Positions 35,042 to 44,882 are shown, numbered from the stretch's first letter. The stretch is DNA of 64,000 nucleotides from Streptomyces venezuelae (GCF_008642375.1 NZ_CP029194.1:3410001-3474000), one strand, 5' to 3'. Numbers and translations are program-made. Notes: generated by a model from the sequence alone, not told the origin.

Positions 35042-38000
35042 TCAGCGGCCCGGACGGAACGCCTTCGTGGCCTCGTCGAAGATCTCGGAGACCTCGGCCC
35101 GCTCGTTCTTCGGGCCGATGACCTGGACGACGTGGTACCTGCCGCCGGCGATCACGGCGAGGTTGCGGACGAACACCATGCGGCCCGTGCTGTCCGGCCA
35201 GGTGTAACTCCCCGTGGCCGTCACCGTCGTGCCGATGGTGACCCGGCGCGCCTCCTCCACGACCCCCCAGCTCGTCGCCCGCACGGGTTCCAGCTCGCGC
35301 TCCTTGGAGTTCTGGTACTCCAGCGGGTCCGAACCGTTGTCACCGACGCTGTCACGGCCGGGGACGACGATCATCGTGAAGTCGCCGCTGGTGTAGCGCA
35401 CTTGCCCGGCGTCGTTGATCGGGCTGCGCCGCCAGCCGTTCGGGACCGCGATCCGGAAGCCCTCGGGGTCCTGGCGCAGGGTGTACCCGTCGGCGGGTGC
35501 GGGCGCGGACGGATCGGCCGCGGGCGGGGTGGTGGACGGCTTCCCCGACGGTGTCCCGGAAGGCTTGTCGGAAGGCTTGTCGGAGGGTTCGGCGGACGGC
35601 TCGGTGGACGGTCCCCCTGACGGCTCGTCCGACGGGTCGGCGGGCCGGTCCGTTTTCGTGGACGGGCCGTTCGCGGACGCGGTCGTACGGGGGGACGCGC
35701 CGGACTCCTCGCCCTCGCCCGGCAGGAAGAGGACCGCGTACGCCACACCGCCGCCGAGCAGGAGCAGGACGAGGAGCAGCAGGGTACGGCCGAGGGCGCG
35801 CGGGGCCCGGGGTGCGCGGGGGGCCCGGGACGCGCGCTGCGGGATCTCCTCCTGGAACTCCGCCCGGGTGTCGGCGTATCCGCCCCGGTGGGCGGCCTCG
35901 GGCCCGGCCTCGTGGAGGGCCTCGTGAGGGGCCGGCACGGGCGGCGCGGGGCGGGGGTCCTTGCCGCGCTTGTGGCGGTGGCGGCCCGCCCCCGCGCCCG
36001 CTCCCTTGCGGCGGCGGCGCACCAGCTCGCCGCGGCGGCGCACGATCGGCAGCCGCTTCTCGTCGAAGGACGGCAGCGGTACGGCTCCGAGGCCGACCTC
36101 CGGCTCCGGAGCCGACCGCACGAGGGAGCGCAGCCAGCCGCGCAGCTCCTCGAAGTCGGGTCGTTCGGTGGGGTCCTGGCGCAGCAGGGACTCCACGACC
36201 GGGCGCAGCGGCCCGCACTCCTCGGCGAAGGCGGGCGGTTCGGCGCAGACCAGCTGGACGAGCTCGGCGGCGCTGTCCTCCGGGTAGGGGGCGTGGCCCT
36301 GGACGGCCCGGTAGAGGAGCGCGCCGAGCGCCCACAGGTCGGTGGCGGGGCCGATGGGCGGGGCGAGCCGCCAGTTCTCGTGCACGGGGCCGGCCTGCTC
36401 GGGCGCCCAGCGCTCGGTGACCGCGCCGACGACGGCGATCCGGGTCTGGCGGGCCCGCTCGGCGTCGAGGCGCGTGGTGGGGCCCCGGTGGACCTGGGCC
36501 GGTACGGCGACGCGCCCCCCGGTACCCGCCGTGCCGGCGGCGACGGGGAGGCGGGCGGGGTCGGGGGTCGCGGCCGTGTACCCGGCGGGCAGCGCCGGGC
36601 GGCCCGAGCCGGGCAGCACGGGACCGCGGCCGGTGCCCGAACCGCCGGCGGGGACCGGTCCGGAGCCGTCGCGCGCCGCATGAGGACCGTCGCTCCAGTT
36701 GCCGGCGAGGTGCACGCGCGGCGGAGGACCGGCCGGCGGGCCGCCGTAGGCCGGGCCGCCGCTCGTGTCGTCGTCGTCCTCGTCGTCGTCCTCGTCGTCC
36801 GCCGCCTGCGACCACCACTGCGGCTCGGGCGCGCCGGAAGCGGGCACCGGGGCCGGGGGCGGCGGCGGAGGGGGCGTGGGGGCCGGTACGGCCGCCCGGC
36901 CCGGCGGCGTGGGCGGCTCGGCCGGCGCGGGGCGCTGGACGGGGAGCGCCCCGGACTCTCCGAGCCGCGCCGCGGCGCGCGCCCCCGCGCGGTACGCGGC
37001 GATGGCCCCGGCCCGTGCGGCCCGGACGTCGGCGGTGGGCGGCGGGGCGATCGCCGGGGGCTCCGCGCCGGTGCGGGGCCCGGGCGCGGACCTGGCCCCC
37101 GCGCCGTACGGGTCGGCCCCGTAGGACTCCCGCCCGTACGCGTCGGCTCCGGGCCCGTCGGTCCCGTCCTCGGGCTCGGACTCGTAGGCACCGGCGCCTT
37201 GGTCGTCGGCCCCGTACGCGTCGGAGGGGTACGGGCCGGACCTGCGGTACCGGCCGGAGCGGTAGGAGTCGGAGCCGGACTGCTCGGAGCCGTAACCTTC
37301 GGAGGCGTACTCCCCAGGGCCGTAACCCTCGGAGCCGTACTCGTCGGCGGCCTCCCCGAGCAGCTCCTCGTCCGAGTCCGTCCCGTACGCGACCTCCTCG
37401 ACCTCCTCGGCGTCCTCGAACTCGTCCCCGGGCTCCTCCCCGAGCTCCTCCTCGCCCTCGCTCTCGGTCTCCGTCTCCTCGTAGACCTCGGCCTCGTACA
37501 GGTCGGAGCTGTACACCTCGGCGAACTCGGGCTCGGGTGCGAGCGGGAAGTCGGGCTCGAACTCCCGGGACGCGAAACCGGTCCCCGTCCCGGATCCCGT
37601 CCCGGCCCCGAACCTCGCCCCGAACTCCCGCTCGTCGTCGGCCGGCTCCGGCACGGGCGCGTAGCCGCACAGGGCCTCTTCCGCGGCGCCCACGGCGAGG
37701 CCCGTGAGGACCACCCGCCCGTCGTCGCAGACGAGCACGGTCCTGGCGGTGATGTTCCGGTGGACCCAGCCGTGGGCGTGGAGGGCGCGCAGGGCGGTGA
37801 GGACGTCGGCGCCGATCTCGGCCGCCCGGTACGGGTTCAGGGGCTGCTCGGCGAGGAGTGCGGACAGCGGCCTGGCCGCCACGACCTCGCTCACTATCCA
37901 CAGGGAACCGGCCTCCGCGAAGACGTCGAAGACCTGGTCGAGGAGGGGGTGGTCGGGAATCTGCGCGGCGGCCTGGGCCGCTTCGATCGCCCGGCGCACG

Positions 38001-38260
38001 ACGGGCTCGGCGGGCCGGCGGGTCGCCCGCCCGGCGCTCCCGTAGGGCTGCGCGGAGCCGTCCGCGCCGTCGAGCACCTCGGCGTCGACGAACTCCGGCA
38101 GGGGCACCTGGCGGACCAGGACCTCCTGCCCGCTGTACGTGTCGAAGGCGCGCGTCTCGGCGAAGTCGTACGCGTCCGGGCCCAGGCCCGCGTCCGCGCC
38201 GGTCGGCGGCAGCGGCAGGCGGTAGCGGTCCGCCAGCACCCTTCCCGCGTAGTCGTCCAC
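35042..38260 (-). CDS. Transmembrane pseudokinase with ~400-residue insertion
   Basis: 1072 residues from the GTG at 38258-38260, preceded by GGGGAGG; an upstream ATG frame is less likely. The N-terminal lobe lacks a glycine-rich loop and has Arg50 where the catalytic Lys should be. HRD is HRN (167-169), the metal-binding Asn is Thr, and DFG is GLA (187-189). All catalytic residues are therefore lost. From about residue 195 to 610 comes a low-complexity insertion rich in Glu, Tyr, Gly, Ser and then Pro. The kinase C-lobe resumes with RWAPEQ and DLWALGALLY. A membrane helix lies near residue 825, then a Ser/Thr/Pro linker and a sensor domain starting EGFRIAVPNGWRR. Probably a regulatory partner of the adjacent active kinases. 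Confidence 0.9.
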   Translation of the reverse strand: MDDYAGRVLADRYRLPLPPTGADAGLGPDAYDFAETRAFDTYSGQEVLVRQVPLPEFVDAEVLDGADGSAQPYGSAGRATRRPAEPVVRRAIEAAQAAAQIPDHPLLDQVFDVFAEAGSLWIVSEVVAARPLSALLAEQPLNPYRAAEIGADVLTALRALHAHGWVHRNITARTVLVCDDGRVVLTGLAVGAAEEALCGYAPVPEPADDEREFGARFGAGTGSGTGTGFASREFEPDFPLAPEPEFAEVYSSDLYEAEVYEETETESEGEEELGEEPGDEFEDAEEVEEVAYGTDSDEELLGEAADEYGSEGYGPGEYASEGYGSEQSGSDSYRSGRYRRSGPYPSDAYGADDQGAGAYESEPEDGTDGPGADAYGRESYGADPYGAGARSAPGPRTGAEPPAIAPPPTADVRAARAGAIAAYRAGARAAARLGESGALPVQRPAPAEPPTPPGRAAVPAPTPPPPPPPAPVPASGAPEPQWWSQAADDEDDDEDDDDTSGGPAYGGPPAGPPPRVHLAGNWSDGPHAARDGSGPVPAGGSGTGRGPVLPGSGRPALPAGYTAATPDPARLPVAAGTAGTGGRVAVPAQVHRGPTTRLDAERARQTRIAVVGAVTERWAPEQAGPVHENWRLAPPIGPATDLWALGALLYRAVQGHAPYPEDSAAELVQLVCAEPPAFAEECGPLRPVVESLLRQDPTERPDFEELRGWLRSLVRSAPEPEVGLGAVPLPSFDEKRLPIVRRRGELVRRRRKGAGAGAGRHRHKRGKDPRPAPPVPAPHEALHEAGPEAAHRGGYADTRAEFQEEIPQRASRAPRAPRAPRALGRTLLLLVLLLLGGGVAYAVLFLPGEGEESGASPRTTASANGPSTKTDRPADPSDEPSGGPSTEPSAEPSDKPSDKPSGTPSGKPSTTPPAADPSAPAPADGYTLRQDPEGFRIAVPNGWRRSPINDAGQVRYTSGDFTMIVVPGRDSVGDNGSDPLEYQNSKERELEPVRATSWGVVEEARRVTIGTTVTATGSYTWPDSTGRMVFVRNLAVIAGGRYHVVQVIGPKNERAEVSEIFDEATKAFRPGR

Positions 38261-38408
38261 GACGCCTCCCCACGCGCGCACGCTGTCCCCCGTGGACCCG
38301 CGAATCCGTCGGATCACACGAGTCCGTCAATTCCGGTCCGGCACCGTGCAGTTAGCGGCAGTTGTCGACTGCGTACGGTCCGCGAACTCTCACGATACGT
38401 GGCGCCGG

Positions 38409-40889
38409 TCAGTCCTTGGGGCTGAACGTGGCGAACGCCGTCTCCCGCAGCGTCCGGCACTCGGCGGCGTCCCACTCGTCCGCCTTGCAGGTGATCATGA
38501 TGGAGTAGCCGTGGGCGTCGTCCACCTTGAAGCCGCGGTTGAGCACACGCACGGTCATGCCCTTCTGCGTACGCGTGAACTCCCAGTCGGCGACGGTCGG
38601 GTACCCCTTGTAGGAGACCGACCTGATGCCGATGTGGTCGTAGTCCTGGCTGGTGACGGCCACGCCGGCCTTGGCCAGCTCCCAGGCGCTCTGGGCGTTG
38701 TCCTTCGGGCTGTCGTTGAAGTCGACCTGGACGCGCGGGAAACCGCCGCTCTCGTTGAATATGGCGCCGAGGTCGTATCCCGGTATCGAGCGGGGCTTGA
38801 AGGTGGCGGGCATCGCCATGGAGAAGTGGAGCTTCGCGTTGGTGACGAGGGTGTAGCCGGCGGGCAGCTGCGCGCCGGTGCCGCCGCTGGGCTTGCCGGA
38901 CGGCTTGGTACCGCCCTGCCCGGTCGTCGTGCCGACCGTGGTCCCGACCGTCGTGCCCGTGGTCGTCCCGGTGGTCGTGCCCGTCGTGCCGGTGTCGCCC
39001 GTCGATCCGTTGGACCCGGAGCCTCCGGGCTGCGCTCCGCCCTGCTGGCCGGGGCCGCCCGGCGTCTGCCCCTCGCCGCCGGAGCCCTCGGATCCACCGG
39101 AGCCATCAGGGTCGCCGCCGGACGCGCCGGCCGAGGCCGTCGTGCCGCCGGTCCCCTGGCTCTGCTTGTCCTTGTCGTCGCCGCCGCTGAGCGAGACCGT
39201 CAGGATCGTGCCGAGCAGGGCGAGGACGGCGACCGCGGCGATGATCACCAGCGTGCGGCGCGGGACGACGTCGGTCAGCGGCGCGCGGGCCGGAGCCTGC
39301 CTGCCACCACCCTGCAAGGGCTCGGCCGGCTTCGGCCGCGACGGCTTCGCCTTCGGCTCGGCCTTCGCCGAGGCCGCCGCGTTGCGCACGGACTTCAGCG
39401 CGCCCCGCACGCGGTCGGCGGCGACGGCCGCCTCGGGCGCCCCGGTCCGGCCTGCGGCCGGCTCCGCGGGAGCCCGGTCGGGGTGCGGCGGCAGCGGTAC
39501 GACCGTGGTGACCTCGGGCGAGACCACGGGCGCCGCCTCGGGCGCGTCGAGGACGGCCCGCAGCAGGACGCGCGCCCGGGCGTCGTCGAGGCGCTGGGCC
39601 GGGTCCTTGGCGAGCAGGCCGTAGATGACCTGCTCCAGCTCGGGTCCCGCGTTCTTCGGCGGGTCGACCGGCTCGGTCATCACCGCCGTGAGGGTGGCGA
39701 TGGCGGAGCCCTTGTCGTACGGCGGGCTGCCCTCGACCGCCGCGTAGATCAGTCCGCCCAGCGACCACAGGTCGGCGGCCGGTCCGGGCTTGTGGCCGCG
39801 GGCGCGCTCCGGCGAGATGTAGGAGGGGGCGCCGACGAGCATGCCGGTGGAGGTGATCGAGGGGTCGCCCTCGACCTGGGCGATGCCGAAGTCGGTCAGG
39901 ACGACCCGGCCGTCGTCGGCGATCAGGACGTTCGACGGCTTCACGTCACGGTGGAGGATGCCCTCGCGGTGCGCGGAGCGCAGGACGTCGAGGATGGCGA
40001 GGCCGACCTCGGCGGCGCGGCGGGGCGTGAGCGTGCCGTCCTCGCGCACGGCGTCGGCGAGGGACTTGCCTTCGATGAGCTCCATGACGATCCACGGACG
40101 GTCGTCCTCGTCGACGACGTCGTACACGGTCACGGCGCCGTTGTTACGGATCCGGGCGATGGCCTTGGCCTCGCGCAGCGTCCGGGTGATGAGGCGTCGC
40201 TTCTCGTCGTCGTCGATGCTCGTGGGGAAGCGGAGCTCCTTGACGGCGACGGTGCGGCCCAGGGTCTCGTCGACCGCGCGCCACACGGTGCCCATGCCGC
40301 CGCGGCCGAGGACCACGCCGAGCCGGTAGCGGCCGGCGAGCAGCCTGCCCTCGGCCACGGGGTCCTTGCGCAGCCGGTCGCCGAAGCCGCCGGACGCCCT
40401 GCCGGTGGCCGAACCCCCGGAGCCGCTCCCGCGCGCGGCGCGGCCGCTCTCGCCGTCGCCGTCCCCGGCGCCGAAGCCGGCCCTGCCGGTCGACGGCTCG
40501 GTGCCCCGCAGCCGGCCCGTCACTCCGGAGGGCTCGCCCACGGAGCCGACGGAGGAGGAGGACGAGGAGCCGGCGGAGGAGTCGCCGGACACCGCGTCAT
40601 CCTTCGGGGCGTCAGCACCCTCGGCGCCGCGCGAGCCCTCGGCCGCGGCTGCGTCCTGCGAGCCCTTCGTGCCCTCCGCGTCGTCCGCACGCTTCTCGCC
40701 GTCCGCGCGCTTCACCTCGTCCGCGCCCGCCGAAACGTCCGTGACCTGCGCGTCCTTCACGACGCGCCGGTCCCGCTCCGCCTCGCGTGCGGCCGGGACC
40801 GCCCCTCGGTCGCCGTCGGTCGCGGCCCCCGCGGCGGCGTCCCGCCGGGGGTCCCTCGCCTTGTCCCGCGACTGCTCCGCCTCCGACAT
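38409..40889 (-). CDS. Transmembrane Ser/Thr protein kinase (Hanks type)
   Basis: 826 residues. The first ~180 residues are charged, disordered, low complexity. The kinase domain (about 185-455) is complete: GRGGMGTVW, VAVKELRF, HRDVKPSNVLI, LTDFGIAQVEGD, YISPERARGH and DLWSLGGLIY. A basic juxtamembrane segment precedes the membrane helix LVIIAAVAVLALLGTILTV near residue 545. A ~90-residue Gly/Thr/Ser-rich extracellular linker with (TTG)n repeats leads to a C-terminal domain starting LHFSMAMPATFKPR. It holds Cys in ITCKADEWDAAECR, likely a disulfide. It is first of three kinase-like genes in one direction, 148 nt before the pseudokinase. Confidence 0.92.
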   Translation of the reverse strand: MSEAEQSRDKARDPRRDAAAGAATDGDRGAVPAAREAERDRRVVKDAQVTDVSAGADEVKRADGEKRADDAEGTKGSQDAAAAEGSRGAEGADAPKDDAVSGDSSAGSSSSSSVGSVGEPSGVTGRLRGTEPSTGRAGFGAGDGDGESGRAARGSGSGGSATGRASGGFGDRLRKDPVAEGRLLAGRYRLGVVLGRGGMGTVWRAVDETLGRTVAVKELRFPTSIDDDEKRRLITRTLREAKAIARIRNNGAVTVYDVVDEDDRPWIVMELIEGKSLADAVREDGTLTPRRAAEVGLAILDVLRSAHREGILHRDVKPSNVLIADDGRVVLTDFGIAQVEGDPSITSTGMLVGAPSYISPERARGHKPGPAADLWSLGGLIYAAVEGSPPYDKGSAIATLTAVMTEPVDPPKNAGPELEQVIYGLLAKDPAQRLDDARARVLLRAVLDAPEAAPVVSPEVTTVVPLPPHPDRAPAEPAAGRTGAPEAAVAADRVRGALKSVRNAAASAKAEPKAKPSRPKPAEPLQGGGRQAPARAPLTDVVPRRTLVIIAAVAVLALLGTILTVSLSGGDDKDKQSQGTGGTTASAGASGGDPDGSGGSEGSGGEGQTPGGPGQQGGAQPGGSGSNGSTGDTGTTGTTTGTTTGTTVGTTVGTTTGQGGTKPSGKPSGGTGAQLPAGYTLVTNAKLHFSMAMPATFKPRSIPGYDLGAIFNESGGFPRVQVDFNDSPKDNAQSAWELAKAGVAVTSQDYDHIGIRSVSYKGYPTVADWEFTRTQKGMTVRVLNRGFKVDDAHGYSIMITCKADEWDAAECRTLRETAFATFSPKD

Positions 40890-41094
40890 GCGTCCCCTCT
40901 GCGATCCCTGATCTCCGCCGCGAATGCCGCTTCCCGTGCGATGCGGTAACCCGCCCTGGAAGAGAGGCCATTGTCCCTCACCTCGGGACGGGCGCCGCCC
41001 CCGGGTCCGTACTCCGGGATGACGACGCCCGTAGGCACCCCCCAGGTTCCCATCGGATTTCGGACGACACGGACGTCTGGCCGAAAACAGCCCG

Positions 41095-42801
41095 TCAGAT
41101 CGGCACGATGTCGGGCGCCCCGAGCCGTGCGGCGTCCGCCGTGAGGTCGTCGGGCTGCCGCTGCGACTCGCGTTCGGCCTCGACCCGCTTCTCGTAGTGC
41201 TCGACCTCCTTGTCGATCTGGCGGGCGTCCCAGCCGAGGACGGGCGCCATCAGCTCCGCGCACTCGCGCGCGCTGAGCGTCCCCCGGTCGAAGGTCTCGA
41301 TGGAGATCCTGGTCCGCCGGGTGAGGACATCGTCGAGGTGACGCGCGCCCTCGTGCGAGGCGGCGTACACGATCTCGGCGCGCAGGTAGTCGTCGGCCGC
41401 GGCGAGCGGTTGCCCGAGCCCGGGGTCCTCGGCGATCAGGTCGAGGATCTGCTCCGTCAGGGAGCCGTACCGGTTGAGCAGATGCTCGACCCGGACGACG
41501 TGCAGCCCGGTCCTGGCGGCCGTTCTCGCGCGGGCGTTCCACAGGGCGCGGTAGCCCTCGGCGCCGAGGAGCGGGATGTCCTCGGTGACGCAGGCGGCCA
41601 CCCGCTGGTCGAGGCCGTGGACCGCCGCGTCCACGGCGTCCTTGGCCATGACCCGGTACGTCGTGTACTTGCCGCCGGCCACCACGACGAGGCCGGGGAC
41701 CGGGTGGGCGACGGTGTGCTCGCGGGAGAGCTTGCTCGTGGCGTCGGACTCGCCCGCGAGCAGGGGCCGCAGGCCCGCGTAGACGCCCTGGACGTCGTCC
41801 CGGGTGAGCGGGGTCGCGAGCACGGTGTTCACATGCTCCAGGAGGTAGTCGATGTCGGCGCTGGACGCGGCCGGGTGGGCCTTGTCGAGGTCCCAGTCGG
41901 TGTCGGTGGTGCCGACGATCCAGTGCCGTCCCCAGGGGATGACGAACAGCACGGACTTCTCGGTGCGCAGGATGAGCCCGGTGGTCGAGTGGATGCGGTC
42001 CTTGGGCACGACCAGATGGATGCCCTTCGAGGCGCGGACGTGGAACTGGCCGCGCTCGGCGATGAGGGCCTGGGTGTCGTCCGTCCACACCCCGGTGGCG
42101 TTGACGATCTGTTTGGCCCGGATCTCGTACGAGCCGCCGGACTCGACGTCCTGGACGCGCGCGCCGACGACCCGCTCGCCCTCGCGGAGGAAGCCGACGA
42201 CGCGGGCCCGGCTGGCGGCCCTGGCGCCGTAGGCGACGGCCGTGCGCACGAGGGTGGTGACGAAGCGGGCGTCGTCCATCTGGGCGTCGTAGTACTGGAG
42301 GGCGCCGACCAGGGCGTCCTTCTTGAGGCAGGGCGCGACCCGCAGGGCGTTGCGCCGGGAGAGGTGGCGGTGCGCGGGCAGGCCGCGGCCGTGGCCGGAG
42401 GAGAGGGACATCGCGTCGTACAGCGCGACGCCCGAGCCCGCGTAGAACCGCTCCCAGCCCTTGTGCTGGAGCGGGTAGAGGAAGGGGACCGGCTTCACCA
42501 GGTGGGGTGCGAGCCGCTCCAGGAGCAGGCCGCGCTCCTTGAGGGCCTCCCGCACCAGCGCGAAGTCCAGCATCTCCAGGTAGCGCAGTCCGCCGTGGAT
42601 GAGCTTGCTGGACCTGCTCGACGTGCCGGAGGCCCAGTCACGGGCCTCGACGATGCCGGTGGAGAGTCCTCTCGTGACGGCGTCGAGGGCGGTACCCGCG
42701 CCGACCACTCCGGCGCCGACGACCAGTACGTCCAACTCGCGCTCCGCCATGGCCCTGAGCGCCTCGGTGCGCTCGGCCGGTCCCAGTGTCGCTGTCCTCA
42801 C
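41095..42801 (-). CDS. glpD: Glycerol-3-phosphate dehydrogenase, FAD-dependent aerobic
   Basis: 568 residues from tandem GTG codons; the downstream one (42799-42801) is used here, and the other at 42802-42804 is equally possible behind GGGAGG. The FAD site is LDVLVVGAGVVGAGTALDAVTRGL; SSKLIHGGLRYLE, LYDAMSL, and IPWGRHWIVGTTDTDWD are typical GlpD segments. The C-terminal domain of ~120 residues is helical. It oxidises glycerol-3-phosphate to dihydroxyacetone phosphate and passes electrons to quinone at the membrane. The glycerol uptake genes are not nearby. Confidence 0.95.
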   Translation of the reverse strand: MRTATLGPAERTEALRAMAERELDVLVVGAGVVGAGTALDAVTRGLSTGIVEARDWASGTSSRSSKLIHGGLRYLEMLDFALVREALKERGLLLERLAPHLVKPVPFLYPLQHKGWERFYAGSGVALYDAMSLSSGHGRGLPAHRHLSRRNALRVAPCLKKDALVGALQYYDAQMDDARFVTTLVRTAVAYGARAASRARVVGFLREGERVVGARVQDVESGGSYEIRAKQIVNATGVWTDDTQALIAERGQFHVRASKGIHLVVPKDRIHSTTGLILRTEKSVLFVIPWGRHWIVGTTDTDWDLDKAHPAASSADIDYLLEHVNTVLATPLTRDDVQGVYAGLRPLLAGESDATSKLSREHTVAHPVPGLVVVAGGKYTTYRVMAKDAVDAAVHGLDQRVAACVTEDIPLLGAEGYRALWNARARTAARTGLHVVRVEHLLNRYGSLTEQILDLIAEDPGLGQPLAAADDYLRAEIVYAASHEGARHLDDVLTRRTRISIETFDRGTLSARECAELMAPVLGWDARQIDKEVEHYEKRVEAERESQRQPDDLTADAARLGAPDIVPI

Positions 42802-43034
42802 CACTGCCGCCTCCCGTCGTCCCCGAGCCGTCCCGGTTTCGATTCTGGCCCGCTCCGGTGACTTCAGCCACCGCCTCGCCGCCACCCTGTGGATAACACT
42901 CGGCGACCTTCGACCCCACAATGCCGCATATCGGTCATATTTACGCCTAGTCTGACATTGCGTTCACCCCGTTCTGTCCACCGGGGTTGCGCCTCGCGTC
43001 CCCTCCGGCTACAGGGAAGGACGGCCCACCCCCC

Positions 43035-44276
43035 ATGCCCGCTGATCTCGCCGTCATCGGCCTCGGCCACCACGGACTCCCGCTCGCCCAGGCCGCCACC
43101 GCCGCAGGTGTCAACACCATCGGCTACGACACCGACCCACGCCCCGTCGCCGAACTCGCCGCCGGCCGGTCCCCGGTCGACGGCTCGCTCACCGCGCCGG
43201 AGATCCGCCGGATGCTCGCGGGCGGCTTCCGGCCCACCACGAACACCGCCGAACTCGGCCGCGTCCGCACCGCCGTCCTCTGCACGCCGACCCCCCTCGG
43301 CCCCGACCGCACCCTCGACCTCACCGCCGTCACCGAAGCCGCCCGCGCCCTCGCCACCCGGCTCCGCCCGCACACCACCGTCCTCCTGGAGTCCCCCGTC
43401 CCCCCGGGCACCACGGAGGGCCTCCTCCGCGAGGTCCTCGAAGCGGGCTCGGGGCTCCGCGCCGGCCGCGACTTCCACCTCGCGTACTCCCCCGGCCGCC
43501 TCGACCCCGGCAACCGCACCCACGGCTTCGCCGGCACCCCCAAGGTCATCGGCGGCCTCACCCCGGCCTGCACGGAGTCCGCCGCCGCCTTCTACGGCCG
43601 GCTCACCGACAAGGTGGTACGCGCGCGTGGCCCGCGCGAAGCCGAGACGGTCAAGCTCCTGGAGACCAACTTCCGGCACGTCAACATCGCCCTCGTCAAC
43701 GAGATGGCGGTCCTCTGCCACGAACTCGGCGTCGACCTCTGGGACGTCATCCGCTGCGCCGAGACCAAGCCCTTCGGCTTCCAGGCCTTCCGCCCCGGCC
43801 CCGGTGTCGGCGGCCACGGCGCCCCCGTCGACACCATCGGCACCCACCGCCCGCTCCGCCTCGTCGAACTCGCCGGCCAGGTCAACGAACGCATGCCCCA
43901 GTACGTCGTCCAGCGCGCCGCCACCCTCCTCAACGAGCACGGCAAATCGGCCCGCGGCGCCCGGATCCTGCTGCTCGGCATCACGTACAAGCCCGATCTC
44001 CCGGACCGTCAGGGCTCCCCCGCCGACGAGATCGCCCGCCGCCTCATGGACCTGGGCGCGGCCGTCAGCTACCACGACCCCCACGTCCCCGACTGGCGCG
44101 TCCGCGAACTCCCCGTCCCCCGCGCGGACTCCCTCTACGAGGCCGCCGCCCACGCGGACCTGACGGTACTGCTCCAGCACCACCGCACGTACGACCTCCA
44201 GGGCCTCTCGGTGAAGGCCCAGCTCCTCCTCGACACCCGCGGCGCCACCCCCGGCGGCGCGGCCCACCGCCTCTGA
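43035..44276 (+). CDS. Nucleotide-sugar dehydrogenase homologue lacking catalytic Cys
   Basis: 413 residues. It has the UDP-glucose/UDP-ManNAc dehydrogenase layout: N-terminal NAD domain VIGLGHHGLPLA, CTPTPLG, ESPVPPGTT, the central dimer helix ETVKLLETNFRHVNIALVNEMA with the conserved Lys (207) and Asn, and a C-terminal UDP domain with LLGITYKPDLPD. The segment that should read GVGGHC has GVGGHGAPVD, so Gly262 stands where the thiohemiacetal-forming Cys belongs. The two-step oxidation to a uronic acid is thus unlikely. It might act only as an alcohol dehydrogenase or be non-catalytic. The ATG at 43035 is supported by the family start MPADLAVIGLG; a purine-rich AGGGAAGGACGG lies 10 nt upstream. 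Confidence 0.9.
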   Translation: MPADLAVIGLGHHGLPLAQAATAAGVNTIGYDTDPRPVAELAAGRSPVDGSLTAPEIRRMLAGGFRPTTNTAELGRVRTAVLCTPTPLGPDRTLDLTAVTEAARALATRLRPHTTVLLESPVPPGTTEGLLREVLEAGSGLRAGRDFHLAYSPGRLDPGNRTHGFAGTPKVIGGLTPACTESAAAFYGRLTDKVVRARGPREAETVKLLETNFRHVNIALVNEMAVLCHELGVDLWDVIRCAETKPFGFQAFRPGPGVGGHGAPVDTIGTHRPLRLVELAGQVNERMPQYVVQRAATLLNEHGKSARGARILLLGITYKPDLPDRQGSPADEIARRLMDLGAAVSYHDPHVPDWRVRELPVPRADSLYEAAAHADLTVLLQHHRTYDLQGLSVKAQLLLDTRGATPGGAAHRL

Positions 44277-44387
44277 CCCACGAGCACCTCACGCGAAACC
44301 CCTGGGGCACCGTCACAGCGGGCTGCTAACCTCCGGGACCTCCTGTTCGCACATCCGTGCGTCCACGTCCCTGGGGGTATCCACAGC

Positions 44388-44882
44388 ATGAGCCAGCCCG
44401 TTCCGCCGCCGTCCGGCAACCCGTTCGCCAACGGCGGCGCACCCGAGCCGTACCCGATGGCACCGCCGCCCGCGCCCGCCCGTGACAACGTCGGGCTCGG
44501 ACTGGTGGCCGCCCTGGTCGCGGCGCTCGTCGCGGGTGGGATCTACGGCGCCGTGATCGGCGGCGTCGAGCGGGAGATCGGCTGGGCCGCCATCGGCGTC
44601 GGCTTCGTCACCGGCCTCGCCGCCGGCAAGGTCGGCGGCCGCAACCCCGTCCTGCCCGTCGTCAGCGCGGCGCTCTCCGTCGGTGCCGTCTACCTCGGCC
44701 AGCTCCTCGGCATCGCGATCCTGGTCGCGAAGCAGCTGAACGTCTCTGCCACGGACGTCGTCCTGGAGGAGTTCGGTGTGCTGACGCAGGCCTGGAGCGA
44801 GGGCAAGGACGCCATGACGTTCCTCTTCCTCGGCCTCGCCGCCTTCGCCGCCTTCACCGGCGCCCGCAAGGCCTCCTCCTGA
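44388..44882 (+). CDS. Membrane protein with Pro-rich N-terminus
   Basis: 164 residues starting MSQPVPPPSGNPFANGG. After ~35 residues of Pro/Ala-rich sequence come two to three helices (LGLVAALVAALVAGGIYGAVIGG, IGVGFVTGLAAGKVGG, VLPVVSAALSVGAVYLGQLLGIAILVAKQ) and a C-terminal helix (TFLFLGLAAFAAFTGARKA). The pattern is common to small actinobacterial membrane proteins of unknown function. It ends just before a strong terminator shared with guaB3. Confidence 0.8.
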   Translation: MSQPVPPPSGNPFANGGAPEPYPMAPPPAPARDNVGLGLVAALVAALVAGGIYGAVIGGVEREIGWAAIGVGFVTGLAAGKVGGRNPVLPVVSAALSVGAVYLGQLLGIAILVAKQLNVSATDVVLEEFGVLTQAWSEGKDAMTFLFLGLAAFAAFTGARKASS

